Positions 24,852 through 32,756 of a DNA stretch of 64,000 nt are shown one piece after another. The translations under genes were made by a program, and so were the position numbers. Source of the DNA: Bradyrhizobium sp. S69 (GTDB lineage: Bacteria; Pseudomonadota; Alphaproteobacteria; Rhizobiales; Xanthobacteraceae); the NCBI RefSeq assembly GCF_009766005.1, contig NZ_LMUK01000060.1:565011-629010 (forward strand), in the 5' to 3' direction. Position 1 is the first letter of the stretch; the number at the start of each line of letters is the position of its first letter. The notes beneath the pieces were generated by a model. That model searched no databases and was not told the origin of the DNA. It was given only the letters and a program-made list of their open reading frames with translations.

Positions 24852-25913
24852 ATGGCGATCAAATTTGGGCGTCCGATCGAACTGCGCGAGCCTGCGCGCG
24901 CCAAACCGGCGCTGGCCACCCCCTCGCTCGATCTGGCGGTTCGCCCGCGCCGCAACCGCAAGGCCGAATGGGCGCGCCGCATGGTGCGGGAAAACGTCCT
25001 GACCACGGACGATCTGATCTGGCCGCTGTTCGTGATCGACGGCATCAACCAGCGCGCCAACGTCGCCTCGATGCCCGGCGTCGAGCGGCTCAGCGTCGAC
25101 CAGGCGGTGCGCGACGCCGAACGGGCGATGAAGCTGAACATCCCCTGTGTCGCGCTGTTTCCCTATACCGAGCCTTCGTTGCGCGATGAGCAGGGTTCCG
25201 AGGCGGTCAATCCCGACAATCTGGTCTGCAAATCGGTGCGTGCGATCAAGCAGGAATTCCCCGGTCTGGGCGTGCTGTGCGACGTAGCGCTCGATCCCTT
25301 TACCAGTCACGGCCATGACGGCCTGATCGAGGACGGCCGCATCCTCAACGACGAGACCGTTGCCGTGCTGGTGCGCCAGGCGCTGGTGCAGGCCGAGGCC
25401 GGCTGCGACATCATCGCGCCTTCCGACATGATGGACGGCCGCGTCGGCGCCATCCGCGAGGCGCTGGATGCCGCCGGCTTCCTCGACGTCCAGATCATGG
25501 CCTATGCGGCGAAATACGCCAGCGCCTTCTACGGCCCGTTCCGCGACGCCATTGGATCGGCCAAGACGCTGACCGGCGACAAGCGCACCTACCAGATGGA
25601 CCACGCCAATTCCGACGAGGCCCTGCGCGAGGTCGAACTCGATATCGCCGAAGGCGCCGATATGGTGATGGTGAAGCCGGGCATGCCGTATCTGGACGTG
25701 CTGCGGCGGGTCAAGGACACGTTCGCGATGCCGACCTTCGTCTATCAGGTGTCCGGCGAATACGCGATGATCACAGCCGCCGCCAACAATGGCTGGATCG
25801 ACGGCGAGCGGGCGATGATGGAAAGCCTGGTCGCCTTCAAGCGCGCCGGCGCGGACGGCATTTTGACCTACTTTGCGGCCCAGGCGGCGGAGAAGCTGAA
25901 GGCGGAGCGATAG
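24852..25913 (+). CDS. hemB: Delta-aminolevulinic acid dehydratase (porphobilinogen synthase)
   Basis: A 353-residue TIM-barrel enzyme that joins two 5-aminolevulinate molecules to porphobilinogen in haem synthesis. The Schiff-base Lys motif MVMVKPGMPYLD and YQMDHANSDEALREV are present. The metal region reads DVALDPFTSHGHDG: the Cys residues of zinc enzymes are replaced by Ala and Asp, as in the magnesium-dependent Bradyrhizobium enzyme. AGGAG precedes the ATG. A palindromic repeat follows directly after the stop. Confidence 0.98.
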   Translation: MAIKFGRPIELREPARAKPALATPSLDLAVRPRRNRKAEWARRMVRENVLTTDDLIWPLFVIDGINQRANVASMPGVERLSVDQAVRDAERAMKLNIPCVALFPYTEPSLRDEQGSEAVNPDNLVCKSVRAIKQEFPGLGVLCDVALDPFTSHGHDGLIEDGRILNDETVAVLVRQALVQAEAGCDIIAPSDMMDGRVGAIREALDAAGFLDVQIMAYAAKYASAFYGPFRDAIGSAKTLTGDKRTYQMDHANSDEALREVELDIAEGADMVMVKPGMPYLDVLRRVKDTFAMPTFVYQVSGEYAMITAAANNGWIDGERAMMESLVAFKRAGADGILTYFAAQAAEKLKAER

Positions 25914-25918
25914 ATTTC

Positions 25919-26007
25919 GTAGGGTGGGCAAAGCGAAGCGGGCCCACCAACGTCCGTCAGCGGACGAAATGGTGGGCACGGCGCAAGAGCGCCTTTGCCC
26001 ACCCTAC
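25919..26007. repeat. Palindromic repeat with GTAGGGTGGGCAAAG arms
   Basis: GTAGGGTGGGCAAAG (from 25919) and CTTTGCCCACCCTAC (to 26007) are perfect inverted arms; the interior has a second pair (CGTCCG/CGGACG). It lies directly downstream of hemB and may serve as its 3' structure. Confidence 0.9.
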
Positions 26008-26126
26008 AAACCCTCTCCCGCCCCCGAATCGCCCGAATATTTCCGCTTGTTAATGGTCGGCGGGACTTGTGCGCGTGCCCCCGGTTCCCATGTGCTGAGC
26101 GGCAATAACCCTCGGGAGGGGTGATC

Positions 26127-26750
26127 ATGTCTTATAGCGGTTCGCCTAATGGTAGTCGCGGCGCCTCAAGTGCCGGCGGCGCTTCAAGTGCTGGCGGCGC
26201 TTCAAGTGCTGGCGGCGCCTGGAATGCCGGCGGCGCCTGGCGCAGCGAAGGCGGGATTCCGCCGCATGCCTTCGATCCTGACCTGGAGCCGGAATTGTTC
26301 CGCGGCGTGCTGACGCGGCGGGTGTTCGCCTGCCTGATCGACCTCGTGGTGCTGGCCGTGCCGGTCATCCTGGCCTGCATCTTCATCGCGATCTTCGGCG
26401 TGGTCACGCTCGGGCTCGGCTGGGCGCTGTTCTGGCTGGTGTCGCCGGCCTCGATCCTCTGGGCTTTGGTTTATTACGGCTCGTCGCTCGGCGGTCCGCA
26501 CTCGGCTACCCTGGGCATGCGCTTGATGGATCTGGAGCTGCGCATCTGGTACGGCGCGCCGGGTTATTTCGTGTTGGGCGCGGCCCACGCGCTGGTATTC
26601 TGGATGTCGGTCTCGTTCCTGACGCCGCTGGTGCTGCTGGTCGGCCTGTTCAACGGCCGCCGGCGCCTGCTGCATGACATCCTGTTGGGAACCGTCGTGA
26701 TCAACAGCTCGGTTCGGGTCGCGGTGCCGCAGCCGGCCCGAACCTGGTAG
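26127..26750 (+). CDS. RDD-family membrane protein with a Gly/Ser/Ala repeat N-terminus
   Basis: A 207-residue inner-membrane protein. Residues 10-40 are a GASSAG repeat produced by tandem 18-bp units. The RDD domain follows: RRVFACLIDLVVLAVPVILACIFIAIF (Arg and Asp of the RDD motif), LFWLVSPASILWALVYYG, TLGMRLMDLELR and LLVGLFNGRRRLLHDILLGTVVI. RDD proteins are small transporters or membrane modifiers, mostly uncharacterised. GGGAGGGG precedes the ATG at 26127. bpt follows on the same strand. Confidence 0.88.
   Translation: MSYSGSPNGSRGASSAGGASSAGGASSAGGAWNAGGAWRSEGGIPPHAFDPDLEPELFRGVLTRRVFACLIDLVVLAVPVILACIFIAIFGVVTLGLGWALFWLVSPASILWALVYYGSSLGGPHSATLGMRLMDLELRIWYGAPGYFVLGAAHALVFWMSVSFLTPLVLLVGLFNGRRRLLHDILLGTVVINSSVRVAVPQPARTW
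26159..26230. repeat. 18-bp tandem repeat encoding GGASSA units
   Basis: Four near-identical 18-bp units based on GGCGCTTCAAGTGCTGGC, in frame with the RDD gene. The second and third are identical. Confidence 0.85.
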
Positions 26751-26857
26751 TCGCCGGCGCAAGGCAGTTCGCCAAAGGTCGCCAAGCCAAACCGATTGAC
26801 CATTCGCCCCCGCAGCGCGATGCTGCGGGTTGGTGCTTCGGAGCCTGACGACCGCCT

Positions 26858-27634
26858 GTGACCCAGCATTCGCGTGACACCCCGCAATTCTACCTCACTG
26901 CGCCCTCGCCCTGCCCGTATCTGCCGGGGCGGCACGAGCGCAAGGTTTTCACGCATCTGGTCGGCGAAAAGGCCGGCGATCTCAACGACCTTTTGACCCA
27001 TGGCGGCTTCCGGCGCAGCCAGTCGATCGCCTACCGCCCGGCCTGCGACCAGTGCCGCGCCTGCGTTTCGGTCCGCGTGGTCGCCAACGAGTTCCGGCCA
27101 TCGCGCAATTTCCGCAAGATCATGGCCCACAACGCCGACATCGTCGGCGAGCAGCGCAGCGCGGTGCCGACCTCCGAACAATATTCGGTGTTCCGCGCCT
27201 ATCTCGACCAGCGCCACCGCCACGGCGGCATGGCCGACATGACCGTGCTCGACTACGCCATGATGGTGGAAGACAGCCACGTCGAGACCCGCATCATCGA
27301 ATACCGCCGCCGCAACGTCGACAGCGGCATCACCGGCCGCGGCGCCGATCTGCTCGCGGTGGCGCTGACCGACGTGCTGAGCGACGGGCTGTCGATGGTC
27401 TATTCGTTCTTCGAACCTTCCGAGGAAAGCCGCTCGCTCGGCACCTTCATGATCCTCGACCACATCGCGCGCGCCAAGCGGCAGGGCCTGCCTTACGTTT
27501 ATCTCGGCTACTGGATCGAAGGCTCCAAGAAGATGGACTACAAAGGCCGCTTCCTGCCGCAGCAACGGCTGGCGCCCTCCGGCTGGCTGCGCATCGATGC
27601 GGCCGGTGAAGTGTTGTCGGAACCGAAGGATTGA
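26858..27634 (+). CDS. bpt: Aspartate/glutamate leucyltransferase (N-end rule)
   Basis: A 258-residue Bpt/ATE-type transferase that adds leucine from Leu-tRNA to proteins with N-terminal Asp or Glu, marking them for ClpSAP. Conserved are QFYLTAPSPCPYLPGRHERKVFTHL, RPACDQCRACVSVRV (Cys pair region), GMADMTVLDYAMMV and GYWIEGSKKMDYKGRF with the catalytic acyl-transfer fold. It begins with GTG. It lies 108 bases after the RDD gene; an inverted repeat follows its stop. Confidence 0.95.
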   Translation: MTQHSRDTPQFYLTAPSPCPYLPGRHERKVFTHLVGEKAGDLNDLLTHGGFRRSQSIAYRPACDQCRACVSVRVVANEFRPSRNFRKIMAHNADIVGEQRSAVPTSEQYSVFRAYLDQRHRHGGMADMTVLDYAMMVEDSHVETRIIEYRRRNVDSGITGRGADLLAVALTDVLSDGLSMVYSFFEPSEESRSLGTFMILDHIARAKRQGLPYVYLGYWIEGSKKMDYKGRFLPQQRLAPSGWLRIDAAGEVLSEPKD

Positions 27635-27637
27635 AGT

Positions 27638-27692
27638 TGGCGAATAGCGAGTAGAAGATTGCTATTCGCCATTCGCTACTCGCTATTCGCCT
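27638..27692. repeat. Palindromic GCGAATAGCGAGTAG repeat, copy 1
   Basis: GGCGAATAGCGAGTAG is mirrored by CTACTCGCTATTCGCC with an internal GCTATTCGCCATTCG, between the convergent bpt and mntH stops. A related copy is at 57680-57755. Confidence 0.8.
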
Positions 27693-27693
27693 G

Positions 27694-29088
27694 CTAACCG
27701 AACATCACATCGTACAGCAGCTTCAGGTTCAGGACCACGATCACGCCGGCCACGGCCCACGCCGTGGCAGCCACCGGCACCGAAATCGCGAAATCGCCCA
27801 TTTTGCGCTTGTCCGAAACGAAGCGAACCAGCGGGATCACCGCGAACGGCAACTGCATCGACAGCACGACCTGGCTGAACACCAGCAAATCCGCGGTGCC
27901 GCGCTCGCCATAGACCGCGGTGACGGCAATCACCGGGACGATGGCAATGCCGCGCGTGACCAGCCGCCGCGCCCAGCTCGGCAGCCGCAGATCGAGAAAG
28001 CCTTCCATCACGATCTGGCCGGCCAGCGTCGCCGTCACCGTCGAGTTGAGGCCCGAGGCGAGCAACGCCACCGCAAACAGCGTCGAGGCGATACCGAGGC
28101 CAAGCAGCGGCGACAGCAATTCGAACGCCTGGCCGATTTCGGCGACATCGGAATGACCGCTTTTATGGAACGTCGCGGCGGCGACCACCAGAATCGCGGC
28201 ATTGATGAACAGCGCCAGCATCAGCGCGATGGTCGAATCCGCCGTCGCCCATTTGATCGCGTCGCGGCGGCCTTCGTCCGATCGCTCATAGGCGCGGGTC
28301 TGCACAATCGAGGAGTGCAGATAGAGATTATGCGGCATCACGGTGGCGCCGATGATGCCGATCGCGATGTACAGCATCTCGGGGTTGGTGAATATCTCGG
28401 CGGACGGCATGAAGCCGCGCAGCATCGCACCGACCGGAGGCGCCGCCGCCACGATCTGGACCGTGAAGCAGACCGCGATCACGAGCAACAGCGCGATCAC
28501 GAAGGCCTCGAGGAAACGAAAACCCCGGTTCATCAGCACCAACAGCAGGAACGCGTCGAGCGCGGCCAGCAATGCGCCGCCGATCAGGGGAATGCCGAAC
28601 AGCAATTTCAGCGCGATCGCGGTGCCGATCACTTCCGCCAGGTCGCAGGCGATGATCGCCGCCTCGCAGGCCAGCCAGAGCATGAAGTTGACCCGCGGCG
28701 AATAGGTGGCGCGGCAGGCTTGGGCGAGATCGCGGTCGGTGACGATGCCAAGACGTGCGGCGAGCGCCTGTAACAGGATCGCCATCAGGTTGGACAGCAG
28801 GACAACCGACAACAGCGTGTAGCCATACTTCGAACCGCCCGCGAGATCGGTCGCCCAATTGCCGGGGTCCATGTAGCCGACCGAAACCAGATAGCCGGGG
28901 CCCGCAAACGCCAGCAGCCGGCGCACCCAATGGCCGCCGATCGGGATCGCGATGGTCCGGTTGACCTCGGGCAGGCTCGGCCGGGTATCGGCCGCCGCCT
29001 CGATGCGCCAGCCGGAGCGCTCGGGTGGTCCGGGTATAACCGCCGTCGCATCGAAATCAGGGATCAAATCGGGAGTGCGTGCATCCAT
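27694..29088 (-). CDS. mntH: Manganese transporter MntH (Nramp family)
   Basis: A 464-residue Nramp proton-coupled Mn2+ importer with 11-12 helices. The metal site motifs are intact: DPGN in GYMDPGNWATDLAGGSKYGY and MPHNLYLHSS in a later helix. It starts with ATG at 29088, followed by a 45-residue cytoplasmic N-terminus. It is divergent from the PspA-like operon, and a Mur/Fur-like box lies 30 bases upstream, consistent with manganese repression. In Bradyrhizobium Mn-uptake is Mur-controlled. Confidence 0.96.
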   Translation of the reverse strand: MDARTPDLIPDFDATAVIPGPPERSGWRIEAAADTRPSLPEVNRTIAIPIGGHWVRRLLAFAGPGYLVSVGYMDPGNWATDLAGGSKYGYTLLSVVLLSNLMAILLQALAARLGIVTDRDLAQACRATYSPRVNFMLWLACEAAIIACDLAEVIGTAIALKLLFGIPLIGGALLAALDAFLLLVLMNRGFRFLEAFVIALLLVIAVCFTVQIVAAAPPVGAMLRGFMPSAEIFTNPEMLYIAIGIIGATVMPHNLYLHSSIVQTRAYERSDEGRRDAIKWATADSTIALMLALFINAAILVVAAATFHKSGHSDVAEIGQAFELLSPLLGLGIASTLFAVALLASGLNSTVTATLAGQIVMEGFLDLRLPSWARRLVTRGIAIVPVIAVTAVYGERGTADLLVFSQVVLSMQLPFAVIPLVRFVSDKRKMGDFAISVPVAATAWAVAGVIVVLNLKLLYDVMFG

Positions 29089-29117
29089 GCGCCCAACGTG
29101 GACGATATTTTTTCTTA

Positions 29118-29140
29118 TTGCAACTCATTTGCAAATGCAT
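29118..29140. promoter_or_regulatory. Mur/Fur-like operator upstream of mntH
   Basis: TTGCAACTCATTTGCAAATG contains imperfect palindromes of TGCAA with TTGCA half-sites, resembling Mur-responsive elements of alphaproteobacterial mntH promoters. It sits 30-52 bases upstream of the mntH start. Function is inferred. Confidence 0.6.
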
Positions 29141-29177
29141 CTGGGATCACGAAAATGATACTAGCGTGCAATCTTGT

Positions 29178-29198
29178 AAAGTACTGAAGAAGTGCTTT
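29178..29198. promoter_or_regulatory. Imperfect 21-bp palindrome before the PspA-like operon
   Basis: AAAGTACT and AGTGCTTT flank a GAAGA centre, ending 10 bases before the ATG at 29209. The arms differ at one position. It is the likely operator of a repressor for the PspA-like operon; the regulator is not encoded nearby. Confidence 0.5.
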
Positions 29199-29208
29199 AT
29201 GTTAGGGC

Positions 29209-30339
29209 ATGATCAAACTGCCCACAGAAACCGCTGCCGCGACCCTGCGCTACGCGCTAGCGCCCGACGAGGCCGCGATTGCCGCGATCGAGGCGACATT
29301 TGCCGCTTATGACCGGATGATGGAGATCCTCGGTGAGGTCGCCCCTGTTGGCGCCAACCTCGTCTCGCTTCATGCCCAGGCCTATGAGCGGATCCGCCGT
29401 GAAACCGGCCTGCCCGCGCGGCTGGTGACGCTCGGCCTGCGCGACCGTGCGTCTTATACGGCGGGCCCGACCAGCCGCCGGATTCCACTCGACGACAAGT
29501 TGTTTGCGATCAAGGGACCTACTTCACTGACTATTAGCACTGTCAGCGGACGCGTCTTGGTGCCGTTCGATATCCCGGGCTACCTTGCCGGCTGGGAAAG
29601 CCCTTTCCCGGCTCACTTGGTCTCGGACGGAAGCGGTTACGAAATCCACATCGCCGTCAAATCGAAATCAACGCAACCGGAGGAGAAGACTATGCTTCAC
29701 GAAGGCATCCTTGCGCGTATGGGCCGGCTGCTGGCCGCCATCGCCAGCCAGACCATCGATAACGCCGAGAGCAGCAACAAGGTCGCGATGGTCAAGCAAG
29801 CCATCCGCGAAATCGATTTGGGCGCCGACGAAGCGCGCTACGCACTCGGCAAATCGCGCGCCGAGGAATTCCGGCTGAAGCGGCGACGCGACGAGCTGGA
29901 TCGGGAAACCCTGACACTGACCGAGAAAATTCGTCTCGCGCTTGCGGAAAACCGCGAGGATCTCGCGCGCGCCGGCGTCGCACGGCAAATTGATCTGGAA
30001 TCGCAAGGCTTGGCGCTGGAACGCGCGATGGATTTCATCGAACTTGAAATCGATGAACAGACCAAGGCCTTACAGGCGATGTTGGGGGCGCGGCGCGAGG
30101 CCGAAGTCCGCCTCGCCGATCTCGAACTTAGCCTTTCGCAGCATGCGCCGCATGAAACCGAAAAGGCCGCTGGCGCGACCAAGTCAATAAGTCCCGACCG
30201 GGCCATGGCAGCGATCGCGCGCGTGACTGGCGTTCCCGCAGCAAGCGTGCTCGGCAACAACGAGCTTGATGAACTCGACCGGCTGCATCGCGAAAGGGAA
30301 ATCGCGGCTCGGCTTGAAAGGATCAAATCGCAACAATGA
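29209..30339 (+). CDS. TnpB-N-like region continuous with a PspA/IM30 protein
   Basis: A 376-residue frame of two parts. Residues 10-155 resemble the REC and WED parts of TnpB/OrfB (LRYALAPDEAAIAAIEATFAAYD, RIRRETGLPARLVTLGLRDRASY, then ISTVSGRVLVPFDIPGYLAGWE and GYEIHIAVKSK). No RuvC Asp-Glu-Asp nuclease or zinc finger follows. Residues 162-330 are a PspA/IM30 coiled coil (MLHEGILARMGRLLAAIASQ, KQAIREIDLGADEARYALGKSRAEE, ALERAMDFIELEIDEQTKALQAM). A strong GGAGGAG precedes an internal ATG at 29692, so a 215-residue PspA could also be made alone. No stop or frameshift separates the parts. The PspA call is confident; the TnpB likeness is by eye. Confidence 0.8.
   Translation: MIKLPTETAAATLRYALAPDEAAIAAIEATFAAYDRMMEILGEVAPVGANLVSLHAQAYERIRRETGLPARLVTLGLRDRASYTAGPTSRRIPLDDKLFAIKGPTSLTISTVSGRVLVPFDIPGYLAGWESPFPAHLVSDGSGYEIHIAVKSKSTQPEEKTMLHEGILARMGRLLAAIASQTIDNAESSNKVAMVKQAIREIDLGADEARYALGKSRAEEFRLKRRRDELDRETLTLTEKIRLALAENREDLARAGVARQIDLESQGLALERAMDFIELEIDEQTKALQAMLGARREAEVRLADLELSLSQHAPHETEKAAGATKSISPDRAMAAIARVTGVPAASVLGNNELDELDRLHREREIAARLERIKSQQ
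29692..30339 (+). CDS. Alternative internal start: PspA-like protein alone
   Basis: The ATG at 29692 lies six bases after GGAGGAG, a better ribosome binding site than that of the long frame. It would give a 215-residue PspA/IM30 protein whose amphipathic N-terminal helix (MLHEGILARMGRLLAAI) could bind membranes directly. In the fused form this helix would be internal. This is an alternative product of the gene above, not a second gene. Confidence 0.55.
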   Translation: MLHEGILARMGRLLAAIASQTIDNAESSNKVAMVKQAIREIDLGADEARYALGKSRAEEFRLKRRRDELDRETLTLTEKIRLALAENREDLARAGVARQIDLESQGLALERAMDFIELEIDEQTKALQAMLGARREAEVRLADLELSLSQHAPHETEKAAGATKSISPDRAMAAIARVTGVPAASVLGNNELDELDRLHREREIAARLERIKSQQ

Positions 30340-30977
30340 GTGTAGCAGCCGATATCCTGCTGGCGCCGGACGTACGCCCGTTCGCGGTCGCGGCCGCGAT
30401 CATGGTCACACTCGGCGGCATCGAACTATTGACCATGATCGTCGGCTTCTCGATCAGCGAACTCGTCGGTCACGACTTCGCGCTCGACAGCGAGACCCAC
30501 AGCACCATCGGCGGCCTGTTCCTGTGGATCAATGCGGGACGGCTGCCGCTGTTGATCCTGATCATCCTGGCGCTCGGCATCTTCTCGATCGCCGGATTCT
30601 GGTTGCAGGCCATCGCGCACAGCGCCAGCGCCACCATGCCGGTTTCGATCGCGGCGTTGGTCGCCGCCGGCCTCAGCCTTCCCGTGATCAGGGTCGCCAG
30701 CCGCGGCATCGCCCGCATCATCCCGCGCGACGAAACCTATGTGGTGAACGAGGCCGATTTCGTCGGCCATGTCGCCGAGGTTGCGATCGGCCCGCTCGAC
30801 CAGGGCTTGCCCGGCCGCGTCCGACTCAAGGATGTCTTCGGCAATTGGCACAGTGTGGCGGCGCGCGCCAGCCCCGATTCGGCACCTTTACCCGTCGGCG
30901 CCCGTGTTCTGCTGGTCGACCGCGACACCAGAAGCTTTATCGCCATTTCCGCACCAACCGATCTTATCACCCAATAA
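30336..30977 (+). CDS. YqiJ-like membrane protein with a C-terminal OB/NfeD-like domain
   Basis: A 213-residue protein overlapping the PspA-like gene by four bases (ATGA). It has three to four membrane helices (residues 15-35, 62-95, 100-115), then a soluble beta-barrel-like domain (FVGHVAEVAIGPLDQGLPGRVRLKDVFGNWHSVAARA, ARVLLVDRD) typical of the YqiJ/NfeD partners of flotillin. These partners anchor flotillin assemblies to membrane microdomains. The flotillin gene follows 24 bases downstream. Confidence 0.82.
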   Translation: MSVAADILLAPDVRPFAVAAAIMVTLGGIELLTMIVGFSISELVGHDFALDSETHSTIGGLFLWINAGRLPLLILIILALGIFSIAGFWLQAIAHSASATMPVSIAALVAAGLSLPVIRVASRGIARIIPRDETYVVNEADFVGHVAEVAIGPLDQGLPGRVRLKDVFGNWHSVAARASPDSAPLPVGARVLLVDRDTRSFIAISAPTDLITQ

Positions 30978-31001
30978 CAACCATCAGGCAGGAACTAAAA
31001 A

Positions 31002-32756
31002 ATGTGGGAGCTCGCAATACCCGTCTCCATCGGCGTCGTCGTCATCCTCGTGATCGGGTTGATGCTGGCAAAGCTGTATCGGCGTTCGACGCGTGACGAA
31101 GCCTATGTCCGCACCGGCCTCGGCGGCCAGAAAGTCGTGCTCGACGGCGGCTCGCTGGTGCTGCCGGTTTTCCATTCGACCGCGGCGGTCAATCTGAAAA
31201 CGCTGCGGCTCGAAGTCGCGCGCGGCGGCCCGGATTCGCTGATCACGAAGGATCGCATGCGCGTCGATATCGGCGCCGAGTTCTATCTGCGCGTCAAACC
31301 CGACGCCTCCTCGATCGCGCTGGCCGCTCAGACGCTCGGCAACCGCACCAACGATGCGGCGGAATTGCGCGAACTGGTTGAAGCCAAATTCGTCGATGGC
31401 CTGCGCTCGGTCGCAGCGACCATGAACCTGGAGGACCTTCAGGAGCAGCGCGCGATCTTCGTCAAGGCGGTGCAGGACGCGGTCGGCGCCGACATCCAGA
31501 ACAACGGCCTCGAACTTGAATCGGTATCGCTGACCCGGCTCGACCAGAGCGACATCAAGCACTTCAATCCAACCAATTTCTTCGACGCGCATGGCCTCAC
31601 GACCCTGACCAAGATCACCAAGGAGCGCGACCAGGAGCGTAACCAGATCATCCGCACCACCGAGGTCAATATCGCCCAGCAGGACCTGATCGCCCGCCAA
31701 ACCACGCTGACGATCGAAAGCACCAAGCGCGAGGCGGAACTCGCCCAGCAGCGCGACATCGCCAACAAGACCGCGGCGATGCGCGCGCAGACCGCGCAGG
31801 TCGAACAAACCGCGCTGCAGAACGAGGCCGAATACCGCATCCAGCAGGAGCTGGCGGTCGCCAACAAGCAGACAGAGGCCGGTCAGGCCCGTGATACCCG
31901 CAAGATCGAGGCCGACCTCGCGGTCAAGCGCCGCAATACCGAAATGGAGCGCGATCTCCAGATCGTGGCGCAGGAAAGCGCCATCGCCGTCGCCACCAAG
32001 AGCAAGGAGCAGTCGGAAGCGCAGACCATCGCCGAGACCGCCCGCGCGCTGGCGATCGCGGCCGAGGAAAAGGTCACCACCGCGCGCGCGACTGAAATCG
32101 CCGAACGCGACAAGACCATCAACGTGATCGCGGCGCGCAAGGCCGCGGAAACCAATGCGATGCCGATCACCGTGATGGCGGAAGCCGAAAAGCAGGCCGC
32201 CGCCAACAAGGCCGAAGCCATCAACGTGCTGGCGAAGGCCGACGCCAATGCCGCAACCACCCGCGCCGCCGGCGTCAAATCGCTCGGCCAGGCCGAGGCC
32301 GAAGTCGCGACGCTGAAAGCCGAAGCCCGCAACAAGCTCGCACCCGCGATGGTCGATTACGATCTCAATCTGGCCCGCATCAACATCATCCCGAGCGCGC
32401 TGGCGGAAGCCGTCAAGCCTATCGAGAAGATTTCCGATATCCGGATCTTCGACACCGGCAGCCTGCTCGGCCGTGGTGGTGCCGGCGGCGGCAGCGCCAA
32501 TGGCGGTGGTTTGGGACTAGGCGACGGCCTCGCGGCGCAGTTGCTATCGGTCTCCGCCTTCAAGCCGATGATCGACAAGATCCTGACCGAAGCCGGTTTT
32601 GCGGCTGGCCCCGACGCGCTGACCAGCCTGACCAATGCGTTGGCGCAAAGCAAACCGGACACCACGATCGAGAAGCTCCCAGCCCCTCACGTCGAGAAGT
32701 CCGGAGCTCCCTATGGCGCTCCAACGATCAACGGCGAACCGCGCAGCACGGGCTAG
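31002..32756 (+). CDS. Flotillin family protein (YqiK type)
   Basis: A 584-residue flotillin. It has an N-terminal membrane anchor (IPVSIGVVVILVIGLMLAKLY), an SPFH domain (YVRTGLGGQKVVLDGGSLVLPVFHSTAAVNLKTLRLEV through VEAKFVDGLRSVAATM), then a long charged coiled coil with many Ala/Glu repeats and a Gly-rich C-terminus (GRGGAGGGSANGGG). Flotillins scaffold membrane microdomains. It is the last gene of the PspA-YqiJ-flotillin operon, a gene set recalled from other PspA neighbourhoods. No terminator is obvious after it. Confidence 0.95.
   Translation: MWELAIPVSIGVVVILVIGLMLAKLYRRSTRDEAYVRTGLGGQKVVLDGGSLVLPVFHSTAAVNLKTLRLEVARGGPDSLITKDRMRVDIGAEFYLRVKPDASSIALAAQTLGNRTNDAAELRELVEAKFVDGLRSVAATMNLEDLQEQRAIFVKAVQDAVGADIQNNGLELESVSLTRLDQSDIKHFNPTNFFDAHGLTTLTKITKERDQERNQIIRTTEVNIAQQDLIARQTTLTIESTKREAELAQQRDIANKTAAMRAQTAQVEQTALQNEAEYRIQQELAVANKQTEAGQARDTRKIEADLAVKRRNTEMERDLQIVAQESAIAVATKSKEQSEAQTIAETARALAIAAEEKVTTARATEIAERDKTINVIAARKAAETNAMPITVMAEAEKQAAANKAEAINVLAKADANAATTRAAGVKSLGQAEAEVATLKAEARNKLAPAMVDYDLNLARINIIPSALAEAVKPIEKISDIRIFDTGSLLGRGGAGGGSANGGGLGLGDGLAAQLLSVSAFKPMIDKILTEAGFAAGPDALTSLTNALAQSKPDTTIEKLPAPHVEKSGAPYGAPTINGEPRSTG

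Noticed and set aside
29209..29691. A complete active TnpB nuclease with an omega-RNA
   Set aside because: The RuvC domain and zinc finger are absent and no conserved transposon end or guide RNA structure is seen; only the N-terminal half resembles TnpB.
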